From Magicicada septendecula (Eukaryota > Arthropoda > Insecta > Hemiptera > Cicadidae): a stretch of 64,000 nucleotides of DNA. This document shows, one piece after another, positions 11,406 through 25,920 of this stretch. The stretch is taken from contig CM068372.1 in assembly GCA_034769895.1 (NCBI GenBank), positions 432,715,958 through 432,779,957 of the forward strand, written 5' to 3'. The translations under genes were made by a program, and so were the position numbers. Numbering within the stretch: position 1 is the stretch's first letter; every line of letters begins with the position of its first letter. Under the pieces are notes generated by a model. That model searched no databases. It was not told the DNA's origin and saw only the letters and a list, made by a program, of their open reading frames with translations.

Positions 11406-13568
11406 AAAAATACCAAAGCTTTGTTGTTTTCACAGTTGCCCTTTCATTCATTTGAAGGAAAAAGTCGTATAAGGAAATAATTTGTCAACTACGGCGGTTG
11501 TGATATAATTTCGATTTTTGCCTAAAATTCTTAAAAAGCAGTGTCTGTGCTTGTTAATTAACACGATACAATTTCAGTAAATTATTCGTTAATAAATATG
11601 TCTGCTTTATAAATAGTTTCACAGAATTGTAAAAAATGTGTGAATATTACTGTTTATTGAACATAACATTTAGTGATGGAAAATCACGGAACCCGATATC
11701 ACAATCTCGGTTTTACTATCACGGTCCCCAACACATTGACAACTGTCTTTAGGCCTTTTATAGTATTTCTAAAGCCGCGAATTCATGCATATCAGATCTC
11801 GCAAAAAGGCTTCCGCAACGAAGAAAAACAGCAGATAATAATACAAATCATTACAATTAGTATCTACAAAACGTATCAGTAAATTTAAGAAAATGTTCTT
11901 TCAATCAAAACATAAAAAAATAACAAAACATATGCTCCCATACACATACACTTACGCACATACACACGCCAAGCAAGCATTTTAGATTGGACCCAGTGGT
12001 CATGATATTTAACCACCTTATAGGCCTACCCAACTATGATTGACATATCCATTGCAATGAATTATTTAAGTTCACTACAACTTTCACGATCTCCATGTTG
12101 CGACAGGTGCGCCTCCAACGTTTACTTGACATTTTTCGGGCGAATTAAATCGTTAATCATAATCAGATGTACCAAACCCTGTTCAACAGCAAAGAAACCC
12201 TTCGGGAAGGGCTTTGAAGAAAAGTATAGAATATACTGTATTATTGTATAATTCTTTCAGTCTTTTGGTTTCTGTTCCCTTTAAACCTCAATCTCTTTCT
12301 GAGTCTTTATAAACAACTTTAAAAGTGATTAGAATTTTTATACACAAAATTATACTAAAGTTGAGAAATGCAGCCATGCAATATTCTCAAAACTTCTTAC
12401 CTCAGAAGTTTTTTTTTTATACTTTATGAAAAAAATGTACAGAGGTTTGGTGGGGGGGTCGAACCCATGATTTTTAAAAGGTATGCTAGTTTACTCTTTC
12501 GGAAACATTTTTTTTTTCAAGTTTCTAGCAAGCGTCTATCATTTAAGAGTGGCTGTGGTGGAAATTTCGACTTATTTAACTTCCTCAGCGAAATGGTTTC
12601 GGCGATTCAGATACTTTTTGTTACGTAGATAAATGGAACAGTTTCCATTGCAGTGGAAATGCTAGTTAAGACACTATTCACACGAATGCCCGGAAGAAAA
12701 ATACTTTATAAACTGTCAAGGTTTGAAATATTCCTAAAGAGTTTGCGAATTCTGAGAATGAAATTTCTATAAGTTGCAATCACACTACTAAACTATGTTA
12801 AAATATCATAAAATATTATGTAATATGATCATACGGATGTTTTGAATAACATACGGTATAATAATAAATTTGTTTTAATAGTTGCGTAAATTATAGGCCT
12901 ATTCTCCATGCAGAGTTAAACAAAATATAACGAAATATTTAAGTAAATCTAGATAATGACCCATTCATTAAATTTTTTCATTAACTGACATTGTAGGAGT
13001 ATTAATATATTCTTCTACTTATATTCGCTGTCGCAATACAATACATTCATACTTCCAACCGATAAGAAACGGCATAAATTAAAAAGGAATAACTTCACCT
13101 CTTTTAATGACCTAACGTGACAGTTAAAGCTAGCATTTGAACGTTACTATCATAAGTATAGTTGAACGTTAATCTGCTTATACTCAGAGAGCAGTAAACA
13201 CTATTGATGTCCCTAGTTATCAGTGATCAATAAAAATTTCTCATAATAGTGGTGAAATTCTATTTGAAAAAATTTAAAAAAGTGGACTGAGTAATTTTCA
13301 GTCGATTTGTGTATAGCACAGTTTGCAATAATTCGTCCACGAGCGAATTTAGTCTTTTCCATGTGAGTACTATGTTAAACATTCACTTCAAGACGACCTG
13401 AACAAGCCGTACATGTGGTATTGCAGGCAAATGGGACAGACACACGCAGCAATACATACTTATAGTTGTGAACTAAGAATGAGATCTTTGCTTAACGATG
13501 TGTGCTTATACGTACAATTACGGAAGGGTCAAAGAGTTAGTATGTGTAAACGTATGTTATTGCAAATT
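11406..13568. other. Non-coding AT-rich stretch
   Basis: No recognisable coding sequence or RNA. A short G-run followed by TCGAACCCATG near 12450 resembles part of a tRNA B box but no cloverleaf can be built around it. Confidence 0.55.
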
Positions 13569-13611
13569 ATGTGTGTGTGTGTGTGTGTGTGTATGTGTGT
13601 GTGTGTGTGTT
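13569..13611. repeat. (GT)n microsatellite
   Basis: GT run with one TAT interruption. Confidence 0.93.
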
Positions 13612-13619
13612 TAGAAGTT

Positions 13620-16600
13620 TAAGTGTTGCAAAAGTAAATATATTGCGTACAACGTTTAACTATTTACCTATTTCATTATATGCAATTTCCATGTCCAGGT
13701 AATCAATAGACGTATACATCAGACACGAATACAATGACGCATCGGCTATAACGATAAACATTTGTACTCCTTCCGCATGTCTGCAAGCGATTTGTATTGA
13801 GGCCGAGCGTATGTTCCAACGTCTGTTGTTTACATGTACATTCATACATGCGTACGTATGTGTTGTCTTAAATGCCGAATACTGTACCGCATCAGGCCAT
13901 GTCAATTATTAATCAGCTTTGAAAAAAGATGTAGGCTCCTTATTGAGCGCGCGTTTAAGAATAGACATTATATTAGTTCATTAAGGCATTCGTTCACTTA
14001 TCGATTAAGCGCAATCCGCATTGTAATATTTTTCTATAGAAGCCTAATTTTCTTGACGCCAGCTCTAACTTTTATTTGACACTTTATTGATTGCTCGTAA
14101 TACAGTCTAATTAGTTTATCGGATGACGCTTATGAAAGCTTATTTGTCTTCATTAGTGCATAGTTTAGTAAGATAAAATATTTTGTTCCAATACCTATAT
14201 TGATGAATTTTTACTAAAATTTAAAAAGAACGTCACTTATAGAAACAATTAATGATAAATGAAAATAGTCTGTAGTTTAATATGTATATTAAAATGGGTA
14301 CCTAAACTTACTAAAACGTAATTTATTTTAACTGCTGCATTATTACGATATAAACGGGACAAGTTAAACGACATTCTGTACCATGCGCTACCATTAAAAC
14401 ACAATTTACATTCACTTGCAGGACACGTATTTGTGTATTTACATACAGCCGTAGAAATGATACGTTGAGCTAAGAATGTTTTGGAGACCGAAAAATGCTA
14501 ACAATACTTACTACTGAAATAAGGAATTATCATATCCCAATTAAATTTATTTACCAATGAAATATAATCTATACTAGCAGGCGCGATTTATTACTGATAA
14601 ATGTGCAAAAGTTTCCCGATGAATACTTCTGATAACCGACTTTCACGTATAACCTCTTCTCTGAATTTAAATGTTAATTTTTCTTATTACATTATTTCAT
14701 GTCACGTGTATAGCAATTATTTCTTTTTAAACCATAAAACCACAAAGTACATAACCGTAAATTATAAAATTAATGAATCTGTTAACTCGGAGAGGCACAT
14801 GTAACATTATTATATTATTTAAAAATTAGAAGAAGAATGAAGTATAAATTTTTATGAATGTTAACTGTACTTTTTTTCATACGTACACGTTTAGGCTAAT
14901 TTCACAATAAATTTTTATTTTTCGCTATACGTTTAAATATGTATAAATTTTGTTATAATAAATTTGGAAGCCTAGAAATCAGCGAACAAATTTTGAAGGC
15001 AACACGATTAGAGATAATATTGCATTTTTTCAAGACAGTAAAGTATATTTAACTTCTTCAGTTTGCTAGGTATCCGATTAAATATATTTCTGAATACAAT
15101 ATGCAATATAGATACTTTGGAAATATTTATTTTCTGAATACTGAGTTTTAATTTATTCACACGGTGATTGTTTATTTTGGGCTTGACGGAAATGATGAAT
15201 GTATTTTTATTTAGATTGATTGGATCTACAGTTATCATCATTAACGCCGTTCTAATGTACCACAGGTGATATGAGTCTTACGTACGCCCGGTCATGCGTC
15301 TGTCATATATGTATAAATATATATATATATATATAACTCATACTAAACGCACACACACGTGCATACGCAATGACATATAGCACTGTGTGTGAGCGACCAT
15401 GAGCCTGAATTTTGCAGTAAATCAGTAGATATAAAACATTTAATACTTAGATTTAATACACTTTTGTCGGTGTTTGTTATTTGTGATGTGACGGTGATGT
15501 GCTGGGTTAAGACCAATATGAAATGACCTAACAGAAACGTTGCACTCTTCGCCCATACACGCTTCACTGTTATTAAAATATCATTCTAGTACGGAAAGGA
15601 GTTTTCGTTAATTACTCAGAAAGTTTGTAGGTAGTGACTATCATAGACTTGTGCATTTTATTATTAATTTCCATTTTAAATTCCAATTAAAAATATAAGC
15701 TTATGGGTTCTAAATAATAGGTAAACGACACATTATTTGAAAACGAGTGCCCGAACTTAGAGTAATTAAATATTTTACATTCATTATGTTATAATCTCAC
15801 GTTTTTATTAGGTTTTTAATATTTACTTACCATAATATCACGTCACTTTAGCTCAACATGTGAAAGTGAACTGTGTGAAGGAAAGATAGTGACCAGTGAA
15901 GAAAACACATTTTGTAGCCACATTCACATAACAGTTTTTTAAGTACAAATCATACACATATTTACTTAACAGCACTAAATGTTCTATAAAGTTTAGAGCT
16001 AAAAATGTTTAAATAACTTTGGAAAGCGTGTCTACTAATTTATGTCTTCCATTGTTATATAATTTTCAGGAGAATATCGTTCGAATGGACTCCGTCACAC
16101 AAACATAGAAACTATTACCACTTTATGAATGCAATTTATAAATCTATATTTCCTGGTCCGCAACGTCAAGTCCAATTTAGCAAAATTGAAAACAATGTAG
16201 TGAATTTTCAAATATAATTTTTATATGCCCTTCAATAATTTCATTTTAAAATAATATATTATTATATATATGTAACTTTTCATCTGTCCCGGTATTTTAT
16301 AAATAATTAAATATTACTTCATATTATGCACTCGTATTGATACAAGCTTATGAAAGTAGTTTGGTTCTGCATTTTGTCGTCTCGGACATGAGATCGCAAC
16401 AAAGCTAATAGTCTACATCTACCGGACTTTGACTACCGCACTGAACGGCGGTGAATCGCGCACTGAGTTTTGGTTGTTACACTGTATTCTAACATTTCAC
16501 GGAGATTTAACGAAGGCTGACGGAAAATCACGATACATGCCGAGTAACGCGACTACTGTAAAACCAACCCATTATACACTTCAAAACAAAACAATACTAA

Positions 16601-16800
16601 TTGATGCCTTACAAACGTGACCGTCTTTCCCCTTGAAACCAAAATTAAATAGCGTGTTTAATTAATAAGGATTCTCTAAGTATCAGATTCACACAAAGTG
16701 AGCAAATTAAAACTGTTTGAGTGTGAAACAATTATTTTATTTGCGCAAAAATGTGAATGGATCTAGTTCTTCGAAAATAAATAAATATATATATAATATT
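13620..16800. other. Non-coding AT-rich stretch
   Basis: Contains a (TA)n run at 15312-15334. Open frames are short and unrecognised; none shows conserved motifs. Confidence 0.5.
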
Positions 16801-16803
16801 GTT

Positions 16804-16860
16804 CATGTGTGTGAGTGTGTGTGTGCGTTTGTGCGCTTGTGTGTGTGTGTGTTTGTGTGT
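16804..16860. repeat. GT-rich imperfect microsatellite
   Basis: Imperfect GT run with interspersed GAG, GCG and TTT units. Confidence 0.88.
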
Positions 16861-17345
16861 AAAACATATTTTTGGGTCTATAAAGAAAGTGTGATTTTAT
16901 GCAATGAGCCTGGAGTGTTCATATGGAATAATTATTTCAAATAATCAGCGATTTATAGTCTGTCTACATCATTAAGAATACTCACTTCAAATAAATTATT
17001 TTTGCTTCAGTTTGAGTTCAGTATTATCACAAAATCTTTAGTACTAATGTACACCGTTTAAGGTCTTCATTTGGTTTTGGGAGGGGGAAACGATATTTTA
17101 TATAGCCTATATTACAGACTCATACTTCCTTTAAAATACAAAATATGATATTGAAATGTGCTTGAAATATGCAGTTCGAATGTGTTGTATTGTAATTGCA
17201 CTGAGCCTACGATTATTTTTATACCCGTTTATACCTACGTAAAATAAAACACACTAAAATAAAAAAAACTCCATTTTCAAAGACAATTCATTAGATATAC
17301 ACATGTAAATATTAGATTCATAATTTATTAGGCATTCTCCCGTCC

Positions 17346-17370
17346 GCCACACACACACGCACACACACAT
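17346..17370. repeat. (CA)n microsatellite
   Basis: Short CA run with one GC interruption. Confidence 0.85.
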
Positions 17371-20300
17371 AAGTAAATATACAAATTTCCAAATTTGTAT
17401 GCAATTTTGTCAGTTCTTGTGCAAAAACTGTGAAACCAGCTACATCCGAACACGGATTTCTAACTTTTTAGGGAATATGTGTCTTTGTTTTTAAGCATGT
17501 AATATCATCTTATAATTTATTATAAATACAATTAATAGAAAGTATATGATTTACAAAAAACCTCTCTCTATCCTAGGTACTAGAAATCGTACTCAAACAG
17601 ATATATATATTGTCGTAGAGTTTAAAAATTGTCAGAGAAACGTGCATTGTCACTTCTCAAATAAAAGGTTGTAAGGAGTTTGCATTTACAAAAGCAACTT
17701 ACCGGTAAAACTTTTATGTTGGAAAAGCAGAGATTAGAAGTTTTGGTTTTGCACTTTCACTAAGACCATTCGTACAAAAAAACATTGGGAGAGTTACAAC
17801 AACTTTTAAATCAGTTGAATACTAACACGATCCTGTACTTATATAGCTTAAGTATTAGAAGACAAGCTATACAATTGAGATCTGTGCAAGGAAATCTACT
17901 ACTACTCTTCGTCGAGCTCTTCGGTCTATCACTTCAAAGAAAGAAAATGAAAACAGGCGTAGCCTCAAAATGCAGTCTAGCATGCAGATAAAACCAGTTC
18001 ACCGTGTGATAAACGCCACGATAACGCGGAGTAGTATAGTCTCCTACAATTCAGACATCCATATGTTGTTAATTTTTATAATATCCTAAACAAGAAAATA
18101 TTTTTAATTAAAACATATCCTAAAATTTAGATCCTACAAACTAAGCGTTTTTAAAACTCAGACAATGTGTAAAACCTTTTAGTGTTACAAGAACTATGGA
18201 AACTTGAGAAATTATTTAATGCGTTACATTATTCTTAAAATATGGAAAAGCTAACATAATGTACTATACTTAAATCGTGTTCATAAATATTTGTATTAAA
18301 AGAATATTTTTAATTTTACTAAGCTAAAATGCTGTAGTTATTATTAAATTGTATTGTATTTGAAACGTTAATTGTTTAACACAAGAAAAGCTTGTCATAT
18401 GTCAGGTTTCATTATATAAGTAAAGTAGCTGTCGAATGATATAATATTTAGCCAGATTGTACCAAACCAGGATCATGATATTTATAGCGCAGTGTTTTAT
18501 CGTACAGAAAATTAAATAATGTCTACATTCAGCAGTTTTTGATTGCTATTAGGATCTTACACAGATGTCCTTATTATCGTATCAATTAGTAATAATTCGT
18601 TTGATCTTAGCAATAACAACAACAACAACAATAACAATAATAATAATAACAATCAATTATTAAATCCGATTAAATAATTTTCTCATTTTCTTTAATTTAA
18701 CACTTTATTATCATTTTAAATCTAAATTAACCGCTGAAAACTTAAATCGTGTCCTTTGTTTCGCATATGGGAACAACTACGGCCAAAGTCAATGTTCGGA
18801 ACAGCACGCGGTTTACAAGAGTTCCACTCCACAACGTTTACCAGTCAGCTGATTTGTATGGCAACTTGAACAAAACTTGTGCTCAAACGTGAGTTAACCC
18901 ACACCCCATTGAGGCATTTCAAAAGGTTTGTTTGTGGTAGCCTGTAGTACCGATTTTGTGAACAACTTTTATTAGTTTGTAATACATGCTTGAGCGCTTT
19001 AATTAAGCTACAGTGGAAAACTTATTTAAAGGTCTTGATGAATGCTTACGCAGTAAAACATGCTTGCACATTTATATAAATATTACCTCTCTACTGGTTT
19101 CCACCATCTATACTGCTTAGGAATCACTTTTGTTAAAAACATAATCATAAACTAATATATGGGTATTAAGTTCATGAACTAAAATCATTTTTCTAGAATT
19201 TAATATTCTCCCTATGCAGATAATGTGTATGTTTACGTATTACAATAATACTTGTGAATATTATTTGAATAATGTGTTCATTTATTAATATATCATTGAA
19301 ATCTACATTTGGGAGTGCGTATACATAAATGTGATTTTATGTTTTGGGGCCGCTTGTGGAGGAACATCTTATCAATTTTATATCGAATATAGTAGGCCTA
19401 TTGTGTTTAGTGTACCAAACGTTTAGTGTGGGTATAGTATTTGTTCCTAATCATTTTATCACTTCTTCTATCACATGTTAACGTTTTCCGAGAAAAAAGT
19501 TTTCTTACATTGTTATATAGATATTAAACGTTTTGTTTTCTACACAGTGGAAAAAAATTTTAGCGTTTATTACTTGGAACGGTAGGCGGCTGGTTTTCAA
19601 AGAATATGTGATTTAGTGATTATATGTGAATCTATACGTAAGTACCCATTTCCTTCAGTAACCTGGTTAGTCATATGTAAATATGCCTATCATTAGAGCG
19701 TTAATTTTTGGTGATGCCTTGTTTACCAACGAACCACATCAGCTGAAACGGAACGGATTACCACGGTTTGTGGCGCCTTAAAACGGGGTATGTCTCGGTA
19801 TTCTACAATGAACATGTTAAAAAGTGTTATCTCAAAGCTAAAAGTTGTTACAATAGAGTATACTAAAATAGATGTTTTTACAAATTTACACAAAATTATA
19901 AGAATTTGAGCTAGTTAAATTATTTTTTTCATTATATGTAGTTAAATTATATATAAGTCATGTGTTCCTTGACGTTATTATAATTTGTTTTTATAATATA
20001 ACTAATGATAAGATTAATACTCATTAAATCAGTTGCTTATCCAAACTTTTGCTTAAGGCATACTTTTCTGTTACAATCAAAAATTTTCATGTTACTTCCT
20101 TATAAAATATATAAAAATATTGAATTTATATAACAGCTGTTCAATTTTATCATATACTATTCTATACAGAGTTTTAGTGTTTAAGCGCCTCTATTTGATG
20201 GGATCATGACCTATAAATTCAACATCTCAGAGGATTATAATTTTTCTCTGGCATGTTAACATTCCCAGATGATTTACATTGTTATTAAGAAGTGTGTTAT

Positions 20301-22849
20301 AAAGTCTACTCTTTAACTTTTTCTTCATCGCTCTTTTTTAATCAAGTTCCCGTTGCTTCTTATAGTGTTTTAGTGCCTTCTCAGATGAAAAGGCAAATGA
20401 CACTTTATTTGTTTAAATCGTAGCTTATATCAATGCTGCCTATTAGCTTTAATACAATCAAAATTCAGTCAAGATATTTTAATTACCACTATTGTTTGAA
20501 TTTACTAGTTTGTAACACATAATAAGTTATTCATTGTAAAAAACTGCTGATTTGATTTGAAGACATTTGATTTTTAAAAAACTTAATTTGATTTGAAGAC
20601 TTTGATTGAGTTTGACCACGAATTTTCAAATTTTTGAGCGAGTGCTTATTACGTTTACTGGTACAAAATTTGTAAACGTGAAAATTATTTATTGCTATTT
20701 TAATTAATACATTAATAAAGTTCTTTGAGATTTCAAGTTGAAATTAAAATTATAGTTACTATATCCGCCTCATCAATAAAAAACATAACGTTCTCAGTGT
20801 TCAACATAGTTTACACGATTTAAATAATTAACTGATTGAAATTGTTTTAAAACATACTGATGAAATAAAATTAATAATGTACAAGCATATGATTTACGGA
20901 CTTTATATTTCCAATGTAAATATGTTAAAATTTTAGTTGTTGAAAAATGTTGGTAAATAAAAGCTACTTGTATTACACGCATTTAAGTCGTCCTTTTGAA
21001 CGACTTCAAAATGACCTTTTAAATAATATGAATTTAACGTAATTGTTGTATTCACTTCCATGATGCCGTTGCTCAACATGGAACCGGGATTGCGTGGCTT
21101 TCAGATCTCTGCACGCTGTCTTCCGTTCCTGTCCTCACCGGATATCATTGGGGTGCTACGTGACCTCGCTTTTTGAGGTCAATTCTAGGTCAATTCGGGC
21201 AGCAACGATTTTAGAAAATCTCTAATTTTACCGGTCAGATGTAACCTCGTACTTGGTATATGTGTACCATGCTTCATGCGTTGAAGATGTCCTGATAGTA
21301 ATGTCCTGTGCCGAGACTGATTGGAAATTGTTGTTACAGAAAGTTCACAAAGTACAGTACTGCATGCGGGGTACAACTCAGTACGCAGAATATGCAGCAC
21401 TTCCGAGCTATTAGCGAACGTCTTGCCAACGTTTACATATAGCCTACCACGTGCAGAAAATATTCAACTTTCTTTTTCAGGCACATCCGAAATTAAGTGG
21501 CTTTATTACCTATTAATTGTATCCGTTTCAATCCAATGTTAGGGTTCATATTAGTTTATTTAATCAAAGTGCATTACTTTCCCATAATGCTTTCAGCCAT
21601 TCTACGCGCCAATATTTAACTGTATAGTATATCCATGAATCATTATTCACAATATCATTATTCACGAGCACGTGCTTCTAATAATACGCTCACACACTAC
21701 ACTTTTACATATTTTACTAAAAACATGCACTCCAGTTTAATGTTTTGAGTGTTTTAAACAGACATTAATTATAAATCAATGCAATGACGATATAACCTCA
21801 CTACATTAGCGTCTTTCATCTTAATTAATAACTTTGGCCCATAAAAAATTAGGATGGTTTTGTATAAGTATTTTAAAGAAAACATTAACTAATAACAGAA
21901 GTACCTGCTACAGACTGACACTCCACTACAATTCTTTCGCCCGTGTACAATTTGTAAAAATAGGTCAAGTGGAAGTGACGCGTTCAAATGTGCCTTTAAA
22001 CATATTCCGGAAATCCTTGTTCACAGTATATTACGTGCATGAGCACGGAGTACTAGATTTATGTTTAGAATTTTCCTAGATTTATATCTCTTTTACATTA
22101 AGGTTAGCTCGAATATTTTCCGAGCGACAGTTTGCATACAATAATAGTTAATTTTCTGAAGAAGGTACAGTGTATGTTAGGGCACTACTGTCTGCCTGCG
22201 AATGACGTAACCATATGTAGCCCTTAGCAAATTACGGTTAAACTTCTTATTTGCTAGACATGATCGTTTATGCCGTAGTATTTGCGTTGATAAAAACATA
22301 TTTATTTTTAATAAATGTTATCGTTTGTAAAAATACTTACATCGTTACGTACGAATACCAATACGTTAACATTTGATAACAAGTAGTATATGTCAGACTA
22401 GACCTCCTACTACTTATTCTTACAGGCCTCAGCTGCCCCTATTGCTAACGTCGGAAAGCTACGTCTCAAGTGCAAAAGTGTTTCTTAGAAGATATATTCG
22501 GATCGGCATGTGATGCTGAATCGACACAAACCCTGCACTCTTCATTGTTTTATGTGTTCTCCGTTATTAAAACAATTTTTTAAAATCTGAATTTCACTGA
22601 TCGTAACGAACAGAAACTGTAGCGGTGGAATAGACAATATCTTCAATTAAAACTAATACTCTGGGAACAGAAAACAGTTTTACGTCGTTCAGTAAAAGAA
22701 CAGTGATTAGTACAGTTTATCATTTATCGTTATACAGTAATAAGCTTAAGCATTGATTAAAGATATGTTGTTGAAATTACGTGTAAGAAAGGTCTAGAAG
22801 AAAGTATGCAGCTGTAATAAGAAAGAAAATGAAGAAAGATTACTAATCA
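17371..22849. other. Non-coding AT-rich stretch
   Basis: Holds a CAA/TAA microsatellite at about 18608-18655 and a small local duplication of a TTTGATTTGAAGAC phrase near 20550-20605. A relatively GC-rich patch at 21060-21180 has no recognisable content. No coding domain, RNA or transposon signature identified. Confidence 0.5.
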
Positions 22850-23007
22850 AAATATCGGTATGGAGAACCATAGATGACTTCCATGTTCTAAGATTTATAA
22901 TCATGTACGAAATGAAATGTTTCCATAGAAACTACTTCTCTCCACTTACTGCTTCAGCTTTAACCACAGTACTGTGGTCACTAACGTATACTACCACACG
23001 TTATCGC

Positions 23008-23064
23008 ACTCGATTTTCACTGATGATGGCAGTCGACGGCACTGCCGAAACGTCTGGTTTTGCA
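23008..23064 (+). ncRNA. Hammerhead-ribozyme motif, intact core
   Basis: Core CTGATGA at 23020-23026, one extra T, stem II GGCAGT (23028-23033) with ACTGCC (23041-23046) closing a 7-base loop, GAA at 23047-23049, self-complementary ACGT (23050-23053) as stem III, cleavage-site C at 23054. Stem I is short (CA with TG plus one wobble) with a possible distal GCA/TGC pairing. All core bases needed for a hammerhead self-cleaving RNA are present. A four-base self-complementary stem III can hardly close in one molecule, so a two-molecule (double) form is likely, as known for such minimal motifs in retroelements. Confidence 0.68.
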
Positions 23065-23307
23065 GAAAACATTGGACTACGGCCAAACAGCCCGGAAAGG
23101 AATTTTAACAACAAACTGCTACTTTGTTGCCGATAACGTAGTACACAAAAAATTTATCCCCTCCACCTTCAACTATTATTTTCATTTATAGAAAATTACC
23201 CCCACCCCGTTCAACTAGCCTCTTCATTTATAGATATTTCATCTACGTTTCTACAGTGGATTATTAAGATCTTCTTAACAGGATACATTATTTATCAAAA
23301 TTAATTA

Positions 23308-23805
23308 CTTTACTCTTGTTACAACAAAAAATGTTTCAGGTAAACTACCCTTTCCCCGTAACCGATCTTCACCAAAATCAATAGGCCTTGAGTCTTCTAC
23401 AACTCAGGGACATATGTAAAAAATTATTTGATTCTGTTTGAATTTACGGCAGTTATCGTTCTTCATGAAAAAAAATCTCTTGTTACAACATAAAATGTTG
23501 CCGATAAACTACCCCTTTTCCTAAACCGATCTTCACCAAAATCAACAGACCTTGAGTTCTCTACAATTTAGGGACGTATGCAAAAAATTATTTGATTATG
23601 TTTGAATTTACAGTAGTTATCGTTCGTCATAATAAAATTAACCTTGTTATCACATAAAACGTTGCAGGTAAACTAGCCCTTTCCCTTAACCGATCTTCAC
23701 CAAAATCAATATACCTTGAGTACTCTACAATTTAGAGCTGTATGCAAAAAGTTATTTGATTCTGTTTGAATTTCCGGCTCTTATCGTTTGCCATAGAAAA
23801 AAATC
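23308..23805 (+). repeat. Tandem array, three 164-bp units
   Basis: TTATCG marks units at 23453, 23617 and 23781, spaced exactly 164 bp. Each unit contains CCGATCTTCACCAAAATCAA and a TTATTTGATT stretch. It is the inverted counterpart of the five-unit array at 44861-45665. Confidence 0.92.
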
Positions 23806-24354
23806 TACACAGAGAGACAGACACAGACAGACAGATAGACAGACAGACACACTGACAGACACTTTTCGAAAAATGACTTTTTTCATGTTTGAGGGTAGTA
23901 CAATCAGAATCTGCAATTATCTCGAACACGATTTTTTTTGCCATCACCATACTTCCATTTCCTTATGGAACATGGAATTAAAAGGACAAGCTTATGCTTA
24001 ATATGAAGTCGACATAGAATTTACTGTGGAGACGGATTATAGTATGTGACGCGTAAGTGTGTTCTTACAAAGTTAAGGACGACAAAGGGGAGTGGGCAAT
24101 TTAAACAATATATTGCATCAATGCATGTTTTTATCAATTCCAAACACTCATATTACTACATAAAAGTACTTAATGATCATGAAAATATGGTGTATTCAAA
24201 TGCGCTTTGTCACAGCTATTTGACACAGTGAAGGAAGTTTATTTCATAATGTCTCTTATTAATTTCAACAAAATTTCATGATTTTAGTAGAATACATTTA
24301 ACCCAGGGACTCAGGTACGACGGGTTCGTATGTGGGGTATAATGTACTGTACCT

Positions 24355-25920
24355 GCTCTACTTCGGAAGCTACAAGAATACTCACTTGGGAACAAAGAGT
24401 AGCACATACGTTAATTGGTGGGGGCATCATTATCCTCATCGTCTATCCAAGCAACAAAAATGTTTTGTAAATGTATTCTTTGTTTCCTTTAATAACCTAT
24501 CGGAACTTACTTCCTGGGTATCCCTTGTACTACGGCTGACATGTCTGTCATACTTCCCTAAGTCTATAAAAAATGATAGGCTTTTATTTTAATGATACGT
24601 TGTTGTACTAGAAACGCAAATGATAAGTTACATGTATTTTAAAATTATACAATTATCTGGTAGAAACAAACAAGATAAAGCAAGTTTCACAGAGGTATTG
24701 CTCAACAGTTTCTGTGGCAGTACATTATAGAGATACAGAACTCACAACAGTACACTATATACTGTATTTTCAGCGGGATCACTAACATTGGGAGGCACAA
24801 GTGATCTTAACTTTACTTATTAGTCAAGACTCTAAGTGATGCATATAGCTTAAGGATATGGGATAATTACATTGGGTGTATTTTATAAAATAAGTTTAAA
24901 AACGATAAAGCTGTCTACATGTGTATTATGATTAATTTCAATCTGATAGAATAGTATTAGTATTGGAACGTAGTGTGTGATTTGCTGCGACTGACGTAAC
25001 AAAACGTATCGTACGTCGGATTTCTTACCTCGTTTACATTAGTGAAATATAACACTCAAGATTTCATTACTGAACGCAATTAACGTCTATTCCTTAACGA
25101 CGAGGTGATCACTTGTAACTGCCACCAAGTTTTTCAGTGCCGATTTTGTAAGTTTTGCTGTTCTATACACACTGGGTCTCATTGTTCCCACTAGATACCT
25201 GATATTCCTTTCACCAAATAATGCAAACCTGCTGTCAATCTTTTTTTCCACGGAAATTGGTTATCGGCTCAAAAAAATTGAGGCGTTATCTATTATCGAT
25301 TCGAGCCTATACCTCTATAAGGCAAGAATCTCACTTTGTCTGAATCCTGGCAAACAATTTTAACAGCTATATAAATAGACATAATTAACACTGGTTGAGT
25401 TCATGTGACTATTAACAGAAAGAAAGGACACAAAATAATGTGAAGAATGTACGCGAATAACCTAATAATGTTATAAGAAAACGTGATATCAAGCTTCTAA
25501 TGCGCTAGGAGGGTCAATTAATGGACCAATAACAGTTTATTGAGCATATCAGTCAATAGTATTAACGTCCTAGGAAAAGAACAAAATATCCAAGCACACA
25601 TCACTAAAACGTTGAATAACTCCGCCGTTTTGGTAACAAAACGCACGTAGTATTAATGTTTCAGCATTATGTTTATATAATTTAACATGTAAGCATTTGT
25701 ACATAATCTGCCTTCATATTTTCTGCATACATAAACTTTTTTACAAAGGAATGTGTAACTTGGTATAAACGACATTTGTTTTATGTATATTTTTACTACT
25801 TACTGAAATTTTAGGAATTTATTTGTTGCCTTTCTCATTTGTTGAGAAACAGTTAAACAATGCACCTGTAATATCTGTCCCTTTATGTCGTGCGTCATGA
25901 CTGTTACACTTTCTTGGGTG
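24355..25920 (+). repeat. 1,566-bp tandem duplication, copy 1
   Basis: Begins GCTCTACTTCGGAAGC and ends TTTCTTGGGTG, directly joined to copy 2. Offsets checked at several points are exactly 1,566 bp, and only one difference was noticed (T near 25230, C in copy 2 near 26796). No gene or transposon domain is recognised inside; the 86-residue frame from 24332 recurs in copy 2 only because of the duplication. Confidence 0.97.

Larger units (their letters stand above)
22850..23977 (+). mobile_element. Repeat with hairpin ends and internal 164-bp array, copy A
   Basis: Left end, 22850-22899, carries TATGGAGAACCATA (a hairpin) inside a 50-bp block that recurs in inverted orientation at 45848-45897 with two visible differences. 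Right part: three tandem units of 164 bp (23308-23805), a CAGA tetranucleotide run (about 23808-23862), then a block ending in a decayed hairpin (CTTCCATTTCC, then GGAACATGGAA) at 23952-23977. The same order in inverse occurs in copy B at 44706-45897. Coding capacity was not seen. Internal tandem units plus terminal hairpins resemble non-autonomous Helitron-like elements, but this is inference. Between left block and array, copy A also contains a hammerhead motif that copy B does not show. Confidence 0.65.

Noticed and set aside
12440-12480. tRNA-like TCGAACCC next to a G-run
   Set aside because: No acceptor or anticodon stem can be folded around it.
22150-22200. CTGAAGA box examined as a further hammerhead
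   Set aside because: No GAAA with a complementary stem II follows at the right distance.
24332-24592. 86-residue frame repeated at 25952-26158
   Set aside because: Its repetition comes only from the 1,566-bp duplication and gives no evidence of coding.
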